A stretch of DNA of 25,867 nt from Streptomyces sp. MUM 178J (GTDB lineage: Bacteria; Actinomycetota; Actinomycetes; Streptomycetales; Streptomycetaceae). Where the stretch lies: contig NZ_JADWYQ010000063.1 in the NCBI RefSeq assembly GCF_022414575.1, positions 1 to 25,867 on the forward strand. The letters run 5' to 3'. Made by a program: the position numbers and the translations under genes. Below the pieces are notes generated by a model. It did not search any database. It had not been told where the DNA came from and worked only from the letters and a program-made list of their open reading frames with translations. Position 1 is the first letter of the stretch. Each line of letters begins with the position of its first letter. This document shows positions 1 through 8,398 of this stretch, piece by piece.

Positions 1-188
1 GTCTTGTCGTCCTCCGCGGCCCGGCTGCGGCCCTGGGCCTCCGCGTCGGCGTCCTCCTCGGCGGCCGCGTGCTCCTGCTGTGCGGGGGCGGCGGCGTCCA
101 CCGGGTCGCTCTCCCCCGCGGGCGCGGGCACCCGCGCCGCCTCCCCGTTCGCCGCCGGCCGCCGTGGCGTCGACGGCTGGAGTGCCAT
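1..188 (-). CDS. scpA: ScpA, segregation and condensation protein A, N-terminal part only
   Basis: The gene runs off the left edge, so only about 62 N-terminal residues are visible: an Ala/Pro-rich, then acidic stretch (AEEDADAEAQ) without a recognisable domain. The name rests on context: in actinobacteria a Soj-type parA is followed by scpA and scpB, encoding the kleisin and its partner for the SMC condensin. The start is unclear. ATG at 188 follows AGGAGG by only one base, which is too close. An in-frame GTG at 233 overlaps the parA stop as GTGA and would add 15 residues by translational coupling. The frame is open and in the operon direction. Function is inference from synteny, not from sequence. 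Confidence 0.6.
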   Translation of the reverse strand, partial: MALQPSTPRRPAANGEAARVPAPAGESDPVDAAAPAQQEHAAAEEDADAEAQGRSRAAEDDK

Positions 189-229
189 GCCTCCTGTCGT
201 GCGGAACAGCTCGTCGGCCCCGGGGAGAC

Positions 230-1414
230 TCACTCGGCGTGACACCGGGCGAGCACCTCCCTGGCGAGCTGGCGGTAGGCGGCGGCGCCCACTGAGTTGG
301 AGGCGTACGTGGTGATGGGCTCACCGGCGACAGTGGTTTCCGGGAAACGGACGGTCCGCCCGATCACCGTGTGGTAGACGTGATCGTCGAACGCCTCGAC
401 CACACGCGCAAGCACCTCGCGGCTGTGCACGGTCCGGGAGTCGTACATCGTGGCGAGGATGCCGTCGAGCTCCAGCTCGGGGTTGAGCCGCTCCTGCACC
501 TTCTCGATCGTCTCGGTGAGCAGCGCGACTCCGCGGAGCGCGAAGAACTCGCACTCCAGCGGCACGATCACCTTGTGCGCCGCGGTGAGCGCGTTGACGG
601 TGAGCAGACCGAGCGAGGGCTGACAGTCGATCACGATGTAGTCGTAGTCGGCCATCAGCGGCTTGAGCGCGCGCTGCAGCGTGGACTCGCGCGCCACCTC
701 GCTGACGAGCTGCACCTCGGCCGCCGAGAGGTCGATGTTGCTGGGCAGCAGGTCCATGTTGGGCACGGCGGTCTTCAGGAGCACCTCGTCCGCCGCCATG
801 CCCCGTTCCATGAGCAGGTTGTAGACGGTGAGGTCGAGCTCCATGGGGTTGACCCCGAGTCCCACGGACAGGGCGCCCTGCGGGTCGAAGTCGACGAGCA
901 GGACACGCCGTCCGTACTCCGCGAGCGCGGCGCCCAGGTTGATGGTCGACGTCGTCTTGCCGACGCCGCCCTTCTGGTTGCACATCGCGATGATCTTCGC
1001 GGGGCCGTGGTCGGTGAGTGGGCCCGGGATCGGAAAGTAGGGCAGGGGCCGCCCGGTGGGTCCGATGCGCTCACGACGCTGGCGGGCGGCGTCAGGGGCG
1101 AGTGTGGCCGCGTATTCGGGATCGGGCTCGTACTCGGCGTCGGGATCGTAGAAGTGCCCCTCGGGGACTTCGTCGTAGGCGGCGAAGTGGGTGGACTCTC
1201 GGCCACTCTCGTTGCCGGCCATGGCGTTCACGTGTTGGCCGTCCATCATCTTCATCGTGTGGGCTGTCGTCATGGGCGTGGTGTGCGCTTGGGTCGCGAA
1301 GGTACGAACAGCGACGGAGCCGACAGCCTCTGCCCCGGCGGCCTGCGGGCTGTGACCGCCCGGTGCAGGCATACCTGGTTGACCACCCCCGGGAGTAAAT
1401 GTCGACTCATTCAC
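230..1414 (-). CDS. parA: ParA/Soj-family chromosome partitioning ATPase
   Basis: A 394-residue Walker-type ATPase of the ParA/MinD superfamily, which binds DNA nonspecifically as an ATP dimer in chromosome organisation. The deviant Walker A is NQKGGVGKTT (residues 146-155, signature Lys148 and P-loop Lys153), followed by LLVDFDPQG (172-180) and VIDCQPSLG as switch/Walker B. About 140 residues precede the ATPase domain, including an acidic DPDAEYEPDPEY stretch that I recall from streptomycete homologues. The chosen GTG start has AAGGAGG 11 bases upstream; an internal ATG (residue 48) is possible. No parB is in the window and scpA follows directly, so this is more likely the condensin-linked Soj paralogue than the oriC-proximal parAB ParA. 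Confidence 0.9.
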   Translation of the reverse strand: MNESTFTPGGGQPGMPAPGGHSPQAAGAEAVGSVAVRTFATQAHTTPMTTAHTMKMMDGQHVNAMAGNESGRESTHFAAYDEVPEGHFYDPDAEYEPDPEYAATLAPDAARQRRERIGPTGRPLPYFPIPGPLTDHGPAKIIAMCNQKGGVGKTTSTINLGAALAEYGRRVLLVDFDPQGALSVGLGVNPMELDLTVYNLLMERGMAADEVLLKTAVPNMDLLPSNIDLSAAEVQLVSEVARESTLQRALKPLMADYDYIVIDCQPSLGLLTVNALTAAHKVIVPLECEFFALRGVALLTETIEKVQERLNPELELDGILATMYDSRTVHSREVLARVVEAFDDHVYHTVIGRTVRFPETTVAGEPITTYASNSVGAAAYRQLAREVLARCHAE

Positions 1415-1489
1415 AAGTCGTCTTACCTCCTTGGACGTGACCAGGAAACTTATCGATAGGTCAGCGTGGCACCATGCCGACGGTTGGCG

Positions 1490-1519
1490 ACTCTATGGCG
1501 TGTCACCGGTCCGCAGCAA
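1490..1519 (-). promoter_or_regulatory. Candidate HrdB-type promoter for parA-scpA
   Basis: Read on the minus strand: TTGCTG (1519-1514), 18 bases, then TAGAGT (1495-1490), about 75 bases before the parA start. The -10 fits the streptomycete TAgRRT pattern; the -35 is partial. A second TTGACA box lies further upstream (1573-1568) but its -10 is poor. Not tested, so moderate confidence. Confidence 0.4.
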
Positions 1520-1700
1520 CACAATCCGCCGGACCCGGCCCGATGTGTCGGCAATCGAACGCACCTCTGTCAAGAGCGCACGGGGGCCCTGGCGTGACTC
1601 CGCCCACATGTTTCACGGCTAGGCGAAACGGTTAAAGGCATACCTTCGCGGCGAGTTGAGCACAACGCACTCGTGCCCACGTCATAGCGCCCGCAACGCC

Positions 1701-1735
1701 TCCGGCCGGACCTCGCTTCCCAAGGTCCGGCCGGA
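1701..1735 (-). terminator. Terminator hairpin downstream of ald
   Basis: Perfect 13-bp inverted repeat TCCGGCCGGACCT (1701-1713) / AGGTCCGGCCGGA (1723-1735) with a 9-base loop, about 80 bases past the ald stop. There is no clear U-tract, which is common for streptomycete terminators. It would separate ald from parA. Confidence 0.7.
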
Positions 1736-1815
1736 TACGTGATGTTGACGACCGTCTCTTGACAGACGTCTTGACAACGGACGCCCGGCAGCGGACGCCC
1801 TGAGGCTGCGCGGTG

Positions 1816-2940
1816 TCAGCCGAGAAGGGTGCTCAGCTCTGCCGACTCCAGGCCGTGGGCCTCGGCCACCTCGCGGTAAATGACCTTGCCGTCGTGGACG
1901 TTGAGGCCCCGGGCCAGCGCGGGGTCGCGGCGCAGCGCCTCCGCCCAGCCGTTGTCGGCCAGCGAGACGATGTACGGCAGCGTGGCGTTGGTCAGCGCGT
2001 AGGTGGAGGTGTGGGGCACGGCGCCCGGCATGTTGGCGACGCAGTAGAAGACCGAGTTGTGCACCGGGAAGGTCGGCTCGGCGTGCGTGGTGGGACGGGA
2101 GTCCTCGAAGCAGCCGCCCTGGTCGATCGCGATGTCGACAAGGACACTTCCGGGCTTCATCTTGGCGACGAGGTCGTTGGTGACCAGCTTGGGCGCCTTG
2201 GCGCCGGGGATGAGGACCGCGCCGATGACGAGGTCGGCCTCGACGACGGCCTTCTCCAGCTCGAAGGCGTTGGAGACGACGGTCTGCACCTTGGTGCCGA
2301 AGATCTTGTCGGCCTCGCGCAGCTTGTTGATGTCGCGGTCGAGCAGGGTGACGTGGAAGCCCATGCCGACGGCGATCTGGACGGCGCTCCAGCCGGAGAC
2401 GCCGCCGCCGATGACGACCGCCCTGCCCGCATGGGTGCCGGGAACGCCGCCGGGCAGCACACCGCGGCCGCCGGCGGAGCGCATCAGGTGGTACGCGCCG
2501 ACCTGCGGGGCCAGCCGGCCCGCGACCTCGGACATCGGGGCGAGCAGCGGCAGGGCGCGGCCCGCGGTCTCCACCGTCTCGTAGGCGATCGCGGTGGTGC
2601 CGGACTCCAGCAGGGCGTCCGTGCACTCGCGGGACGCGGCGAGGTGGAGGTAGGTGAACAGGGTCTGGTCCTTGCGGAGGCGGTGGTACTCCTCGGCGAT
2701 GGGCTCCTTGACCTTCAGCAGCAGGTCTGCGGTGGCCCACACCTCGTCCGCGGTGGCCAGGATCTGCGCACCGGCGGCGGTGAACTCGTCGTCCGTGATC
2801 GAGGAGCCGACGCCGGCGTTCTGCTCGATGAAGACCTGGTGGCCGTGGCGCACCAGCTCATGGACGCCGGCGGGGGTGATGGCCACCCGGAACTCGTTGT
2901 TCTTGACCTCGCGGGGGATGCCGACCTTCACGTGGATCAC
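1816..2940 (-). CDS. ald: Alanine dehydrogenase
   Basis: NAD-dependent oxidative deamination of L-alanine to pyruvate and ammonium, reversible, cytosolic. About 374 residues, close to the 371-residue M. tuberculosis Ald, and near-gapless with it as I recall that sequence. Visible: VGIPREVKNNEFRVAITP with the substrate Arg, KVKEP (equivalent of Lys75), LHLAAS (His96), Rossmann loop VVIGGGVSGWSA, and VDIAIDQGGCFE with the catalytic Asp (Asp270). The start is uncertain: GTG at 2940 has AAGGA only 2 bases away, while GTG at 2931 (start M-K-V-G-I-P, as in the family) has the same AAGGA at 11 bases. An upstream extension to 3015 is open but not conserved. It has its own promoter and terminator, so it appears monocistronic. 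Confidence 0.95.
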   Translation of the reverse strand: MIHVKVGIPREVKNNEFRVAITPAGVHELVRHGHQVFIEQNAGVGSSITDDEFTAAGAQILATADEVWATADLLLKVKEPIAEEYHRLRKDQTLFTYLHLAASRECTDALLESGTTAIAYETVETAGRALPLLAPMSEVAGRLAPQVGAYHLMRSAGGRGVLPGGVPGTHAGRAVVIGGGVSGWSAVQIAVGMGFHVTLLDRDINKLREADKIFGTKVQTVVSNAFELEKAVVEADLVIGAVLIPGAKAPKLVTNDLVAKMKPGSVLVDIAIDQGGCFEDSRPTTHAEPTFPVHNSVFYCVANMPGAVPHTSTYALTNATLPYIVSLADNGWAEALRRDPALARGLNVHDGKVIYREVAEAHGLESAELSTLLG

Positions 2941-3034
2941 GGTCCTTGGCTCAGGGGATTCGGGGGGTGTTTCCATGCTTACCCGGACACTCTGGGGCGC
3001 ACCGGGACACACCACGAGAACACGTGGCGGAGCC

Positions 3035-3062
3035 AGTCTAATGAAGGATTTCTCGCTGTCTA
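3035..3062 (-). promoter_or_regulatory. Candidate ald promoter
   Basis: Minus strand TAGACA (3062-3057; five of six to TTGACA), 16-base spacer, TAGACT (3040-3035). Transcription would start near 3028, giving a leader of about 90 bases. It lies in the only gap upstream of ald, which supports it; the score rests on sequence match alone. Confidence 0.45.
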
Positions 3063-3075
3063 GCCTTGCAAAGCA

Positions 3076-5160
3076 TTAATCTTTGCCGGAACCGCTACGG
3101 ATATCGCAGGCGGAGTCTTCGGTTCCAGCACCGGCCCCCTCAGTGGGGCCCTCTTCGCCCAGCAGCCGGCCGGCCGTCGTGCGGTGCAGCCGGGCGGCGG
3201 CCGGATCGCCCAGCCGGTCGAGGGTGTCGGCCAGCCTGAGCTGCAGCGCCGCCTGCAGCCGTACATCCCCGGCCCGCTGTGCCTGCTCCACCGCCTCGCG
3301 GCAGGTCTGCAGCGACTCCCGAGGGCGGCCCGCGTACTCCTGCACCCGCGCGGCCTCGCTCAACGCCCGTGCCTGGGAGGGCAGATCGCCCAGCCGCCGG
3401 TATCCGGCCACGGCTGCGCGCCAGGCGCGCAGCGCCTCCCCGTACCGGCCGGCGTAGGTGTGCACTCCGGCGAGCCGCCCGTAGAGCCGGGCCTCGTCCG
3501 CGCGCTCGCTGCGCGCCTGCCGCTGGGCGAGGGCGCGCCCGTACCAGTCGGCGGCCCGCTGCCAGTCCCCCAGTTCCTCATGGGCGCCGCCTACGGATTC
3601 CATGGCGCGGCCGGTCGCGTACGGGTCGCGTGCGGCGCGCCCGGCGTCCAGGGCGGCCCGGTAGCGGGCCAGCGCCTCCTCGGTGCGGCCGGTCCGCGCG
3701 TCCAGGTCGGCGAGGTTGAGCAGGGCGGCCGCCCGCTCCCGGTGCAGTCCGCGGCGCTCGGCGACGTCCAGGACCAGCTGGTGCAGTCCGTACAGATCCG
3801 GGGCGGCAGCCTCCGTGCCGCGGTGCGCCGCCAGCGCCCTCACCAGCGCGGAGATCAACCGTCGGGCCAGGGTGTCCAACCCCCCGTCCACCACGGCGAG
3901 GCGTGCCGAGGCGAGCAGTGCGGGCAGCCGGGTGTCCAGCCAGCGGGCCGCGGCGGGAGCGGTGGGGAAGCGCAGGGCGCGCGGCAGCCCCGCCAGCCTG
4001 AGACGGGCCGGGGAGCCGTCCGGTTCGGTGACGGCCCGGCAGGACTGGAGCTGCCGCACGGTCCGCTCCAGCATGCGGGCCCGGGCGACCTGCACCTCCG
4101 CCGGCCGGTCCTCGGCCTCCAGCAGCGGGCGCAGCAGCGGCATGAGCGCGCCCGGCACCTCAAACCGGTCTCCTGCCGGCCGGAGCAGGCCGAGGGCGGC
4201 GAAGTCGTCGAGCGTCGCCTGGGCTGCGGAGACCGAGCAGCCGGCGAGCGCGGACGCCGTGTGGGCGTCGGCGATCCCGGCGGGGGCGAGGGTGAGCATC
4301 CGCAGCAGCCGCGCGGTGGACCGCGGCAGTTCCTCGTACACCAGCCGGAAGGCGCGGGCCAGCGGACACACGGAGGCGGGCTGGCTGTCGTCGGCGGACA
4401 TGGACTTCAGCCGCCTGGCGGCGCCGGCGACCGACGCCTTGGGCCGCGCTGCGAGCCAGCCGCCGACCAGGACGAGGGCGGCGGGCTGTCCGCCGCAGAC
4501 CTCGGCGACGCTCTCGGCGGCCTGCGGGTCGACGGTGGTCCGCACCGAGCCGGTGTAGCCGCTCAGCAACTCGATGGCGGACTTGACGTCCAGACCGCCG
4601 AGCGTGCAGGGCCGTACGTCGGGGATGCCCGTCAGCGGGCCCTGGGAGACGGCCACGACCAGGCAGTCGGGGTTGTCGGGCAGCAGCGGGTCGACCTGTT
4701 CCGCGCCCGCGGCGTCGTCGAGGAACAGCAGCGCCCGACGCGCCGCGAGCGCCTCGCGCACCATCTCGGTGAGCACGTCCTCGTCGGCGCCGGCCGGTGA
4801 GGCGAGGGACAGCGCGTCGAGGAGGCCGCGGGCGGCCCGCTCCAGCGGGACCCGTCGGCCGTCCGGCTCGGTCAGCCGGGCCCGCAGAACGCCGTCGGGG
4901 TACTCGGGGGCGAGTCGGCGTACGAGTTCCTCGGCGAGGGCGGTGCGCCCGGAGCCGGGCCGGCCGGCGATCAGAAGCACCCTGGCCCGGGGGGCCTTGC
5001 GGCCGGAGAGCGTGTCCAGACCGGCGCGCTCGATGTCGGCGCGCAGCGCCGCCAACTCCCGCTGCCGGCCGAAGAATCGGGCCTGGCCGCCGTGGGCGCG
5101 CGCGCCTCTTTCCACCGCCTGCTCCGCCACGGGCCACGCTCCCGTTCCGTCCGCGCTCAC
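3076..5160 (-). CDS. STAND-type ATPase with C-terminal TPR repeats
   Basis: A 694-residue protein with an AfsR/NB-ARC-like layout but no DNA-binding domain. Residues 29-40 (FFGRQRELAALR) form the usual entry to the NTPase module. The P-loop is GRPGSGRTAL (66-75), with Arg72 where Lys is canonical. Walker B is ALLFLDDA (143-150); CGGQPAALVL (222-231) resembles the GLPL region. A winged-helix-like stretch lies at about 280-345. About five TPR-like units (476-665) carry the ALARY/AADWY/ALRAW pattern. STAND proteins are usually signal-triggered scaffolds; ligand and partner here are unknown. The GTG start has no clear Shine-Dalgarno sequence. It sits alone between hairpin-rich spacer and ald. XerD occupies roughly this place in mycobacterial synteny, as I recall. 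Confidence 0.8.
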   Translation of the reverse strand: MSADGTGAWPVAEQAVERGARAHGGQARFFGRQRELAALRADIERAGLDTLSGRKAPRARVLLIAGRPGSGRTALAEELVRRLAPEYPDGVLRARLTEPDGRRVPLERAARGLLDALSLASPAGADEDVLTEMVREALAARRALLFLDDAAGAEQVDPLLPDNPDCLVVAVSQGPLTGIPDVRPCTLGGLDVKSAIELLSGYTGSVRTTVDPQAAESVAEVCGGQPAALVLVGGWLAARPKASVAGAARRLKSMSADDSQPASVCPLARAFRLVYEELPRSTARLLRMLTLAPAGIADAHTASALAGCSVSAAQATLDDFAALGLLRPAGDRFEVPGALMPLLRPLLEAEDRPAEVQVARARMLERTVRQLQSCRAVTEPDGSPARLRLAGLPRALRFPTAPAAARWLDTRLPALLASARLAVVDGGLDTLARRLISALVRALAAHRGTEAAAPDLYGLHQLVLDVAERRGLHRERAAALLNLADLDARTGRTEEALARYRAALDAGRAARDPYATGRAMESVGGAHEELGDWQRAADWYGRALAQRQARSERADEARLYGRLAGVHTYAGRYGEALRAWRAAVAGYRRLGDLPSQARALSEAARVQEYAGRPRESLQTCREAVEQAQRAGDVRLQAALQLRLADTLDRLGDPAAARLHRTTAGRLLGEEGPTEGAGAGTEDSACDIRSGSGKD

Positions 5161-5355
5161 GACTGCACGTTTGAGCGTAGTTCACGCTGAGCGACGAACT
5201 GTGCGGAGCGCGGCGGCGGCGTCCCCCGATCGGATCAGCCGATGTTCACATCTATCCCCCCTTGTGCCCCGGCGCGTGGAGGACCCCGCTTCCCGAAACC
5301 GGGGCTTCGCCCCAGACCCCCTTCCGGTGCGAAACCCGCACCGCGGGGCCCGCTC

Positions 5356-5382
5356 CCCTCCCGCCCGAAACGGGCGGGAGGG
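5356..5382 (-). terminator. Strong hairpin, probable second terminator after the NUDIX gene
   Basis: Arms CCTCCCGCCCG (5357-5367) and CGGGCGGGAGG (5371-5381), extendable by one pair, around an AAA loop. A stem this G+C-rich is stable in either orientation. It lies about 230 bases past the NUDIX stop and could also block read-through into the STAND gene. Confidence 0.5.
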
Positions 5383-5581
5383 AATGTGAAACCACCCTGC
5401 GCCCCGGGAGCCCCGCCACACACCGCACCCGCAGCCCACCAGGGCACACGACACGGGCGGCCGGGAAAGACCGCCCCGGGGCCGAACGCCGCAGAACGCT
5501 CGACCCACGCCGCGAAGGCGCCCCGAACGGGCGGGAGGAGAGAAAGAAACCGGCCCGCGCCCCGGGGCCCCGGGCCAGCCG

Positions 5582-5607
5582 TGCGCGCGGGCCCGGGCCC
5601 GCGCGCA
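5582..5607 (-). terminator. 26-bp perfect palindrome just after the NUDIX stop
   Basis: Perfect self-complementary run of 13+13 bases (TGCGCGCGGGCCC and its complement) starting 6 bases past the NUDIX stop codon. Position and stability point to a terminator hairpin; a dimeric protein site cannot be excluded. No U-tract follows. Confidence 0.6.
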
Positions 5608-5613
5608 GCGCGT

Positions 5614-6240
5614 TCAGGCGGAGAATGGCCGCGCCGGCCACTCCGCATCCGCGGCCCGCAGCGCGTCCAGCCCGTCCCCCCGAAGCGCCGCCGTCAGCGA
5701 CAGCACCCCCACCACCAGGCAGTTGTTGTGCAGTTCCCCCGCCAGCACCCCCCGCACCAGTGACTCCAGCGGAACGCGGGCCAGCTCCATGTCGGCCTCC
5801 TCCTCGGAGACCTCGTACCGCTCGCCCTCCGCCTCGGACAGCTCGCGGGCGAGGAAGATCCGCACCGCCTCGTCGCAGCCGCCCGGCGTGGTGTACACGT
5901 CGGTCAGCACCCGCCAGTCCTCCGCCTTGACGTGCGCCTCCTCGTACAGCTCGCGCTGCGCCGCGTGCAGGGGGTTCTCGCCCGGCACATCGAGCAGCCC
6001 GGCCGGGATCTCCCACAGCTTGTGCCGCACGGGGTGCCGGTACTGGCGCAGCACCAGGACGCGGCCTTCGCCGTCGAGGGCGAGCACGGCCACCGATCCG
6101 GGGTGGACCTGGTAGTCGCGGCGGACGACCGTGCCGTCCGGCATGACCACGTCGTCCGTGCGGACGCTGGTCTTGTTGCCGGTGAACGGCGTCGCGGTCG
6201 CCGTGACCCGCCACTCCTCCGGCGTGTCCCTGATCGTCAT
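5614..6240 (-). CDS. NUDIX hydrolase, ADP-ribose pyrophosphatase type
   Basis: Predicted to hydrolyse ADP-ribose to AMP and ribose 5-phosphate. 208 residues. The NUDIX box (81-104) reads GLLDVPGENPLHAAQRELYEEAHV: the metal-binding RELYEE core is intact, the first Gly-Glu gap is one residue longer than the G-x5-E rule (as I recall for the mycobacterial homologue), and the Gly near the end of the box is His103. The upstream LWEIPAG matches ADPRases. ATG at 6240 is preceded by GGGAGG with 9 bases spacing; a longer frame to 6453 overlaps pyrG and is rejected. The order pyrG-NUDIX is conserved in actinobacteria. A terminator-like hairpin lies between the two, so expression may depend on read-through or a local promoter. 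Confidence 0.9.
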   Translation of the reverse strand: MTIRDTPEEWRVTATATPFTGNKTSVRTDDVVMPDGTVVRRDYQVHPGSVAVLALDGEGRVLVLRQYRHPVRHKLWEIPAGLLDVPGENPLHAAQRELYEEAHVKAEDWRVLTDVYTTPGGCDEAVRIFLARELSEAEGERYEVSEEEADMELARVPLESLVRGVLAGELHNNCLVVGVLSLTAALRGDGLDALRAADAEWPARPFSA

Positions 6241-6260
6241 GACGTACGTCCTCCCGCTGC

Positions 6261-6310
6261 ACAAAGAAACCGGGACGCCTGCCCATGCGTTCCCTGGACA
6301 GGCGCCCCGG
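6261..6310 (-). terminator. Terminator-like hairpin between pyrG and the NUDIX gene
   Basis: Arms CCGGGACGCCTG (6270-6281) and CAGGCGCCCCGG (6299-6310), 12 pairs with one mismatch and a 17-base loop. On the transcript it is followed by GUUUCUUUGU, an unusually U-rich run for this genome. It lies 13 bases after the pyrG stop, so it looks like an intrinsic terminator or attenuator inside a conserved gene pair. Confidence 0.65.
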
Positions 6311-6322
6311 CCACCGTACCGG

Positions 6323-7993
<1,671 letters not shown>

Positions 7994-8157
7994 GAGGGGG
8001 CTCCCGTGGTCGCGAGGTGAGATGCGTTCCGGCCTGATTCCCAGGTCGTTCTGGGGGTGCCGTCGCTGAGGGTGCTGAAGGTTCGGGGGTCTTAGCCCAC
8101 CGGTCCACGGGGTACCAGGGTATCAGCGACGGCGGATGCCCGCTCCCGGCCGTGTTC

Positions 8158-8177
8158 TCCACCACGCGCGTGGTGGA
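8158..8177. promoter_or_regulatory. 20-bp perfect palindrome, candidate operator
   Basis: TCCACCACGC|GCGTGGTGGA, perfectly self-complementary, about 165 bases before the pyrG start and 220 before GH15. It lacks a U-tract and follows no gene, so an operator is likelier than a terminator. The PucR-type regulator encoded after GH15 is one candidate binder, by inference only. Confidence 0.45.
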
Positions 8178-8198
8178 TGGTGCGGCACGGGCCGCCTG

Positions 8199-8213
8199 GA
8201 ATGTGCGACATTC
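8199..8213. promoter_or_regulatory. Inverted repeat GAATGT-GCG-ACATTC, candidate operator
   Basis: Perfect 6-bp arms around a 3-base centre, 21 bases from the 20-bp palindrome, in a locally A+T-richer patch. Spacing suits a small dimeric repressor or activator. No known regulator motif is matched with confidence. Confidence 0.4.
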
Positions 8214-8398
8214 ATTCAAGACTCACTTCTGCCTCACCTATGCAGCGCAGTCTCGTTGCCCGGACAGCAGCACGGATGAGGGGGGTGCGTCGTATCCTGC
8301 TCGGACACTCGCCTGCAGAGCGGGGATCAAGGCAGCTGTAGAGGCAGATGTAAGGCGCGCCCTGCGGGGCGGACGTGGCCGTTCGACTGGAGATGCAC

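Larger units (their letters stand above)
1415..1815. other. Non-coding spacer between ald and parA
   Basis: About 400 bases without a credible gene. It holds the ald terminator (1701-1735), a possible parA promoter (1490-1519), a parS-like imperfect inverted repeat (1610-1629), and short direct repeats of TTGAC (1745-1775) and GGACGCCC (1780-1800). Base composition is less G+C-rich than the flanks. Short ORFs here have no Shine-Dalgarno sequence or recognisable protein. Confidence 0.6.
5161..5613. other. G+C-rich non-coding spacer with hairpins
   Basis: About 450 bases with open frames on both strands, but only because stop codons are rare at this composition; none has a Shine-Dalgarno sequence or recognisable protein. 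It contains GGGGC-TTC-GCCCC (near 5301-5313), GGTGCG/CGCACC (5326-5342), a 12-bp stem at 5356-5382 and a 26-bp palindrome at 5582-5607. A partial copy of the CGGGCGGGAGG arm recurs near 5528-5540. The right part serves as NUDIX terminator, the left as leader of the STAND gene. Confidence 0.6.
7994..8398. promoter_or_regulatory. Divergent control region between pyrG and the GH15 gene
   Basis: About 400 bases without a supported gene, carrying the promoters for both divergent genes. I find no -35/-10 pair I would defend; TATCCT near 8295 (+) is a possible -10 for GH15. Two perfect inverted repeats (8158-8177 and 8199-8213) are the clearest signals. No pyrG attenuator of the Bacillus type is evident. 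Confidence 0.5.

Noticed and set aside
1741..1776. Three TTGAC boxes after ald as a plus-strand promoter
   Set aside because: No matching -10 at 16-19 bases and no plus-strand gene downstream; probably chance or a short direct repeat.
1813..3063. Long plus-strand ORF opposite ald
   Set aside because: Antisense shadow of a gene with clear alanine dehydrogenase motifs; composition reflects the third-position G+C bias of the other strand.
5235..5648. Several overlapping ORFs in the 5161-5613 spacer
   Set aside because: Open frames occur on both strands at once, without Shine-Dalgarno sequences, and cover obvious hairpins; this is the usual artefact of very high G+C.
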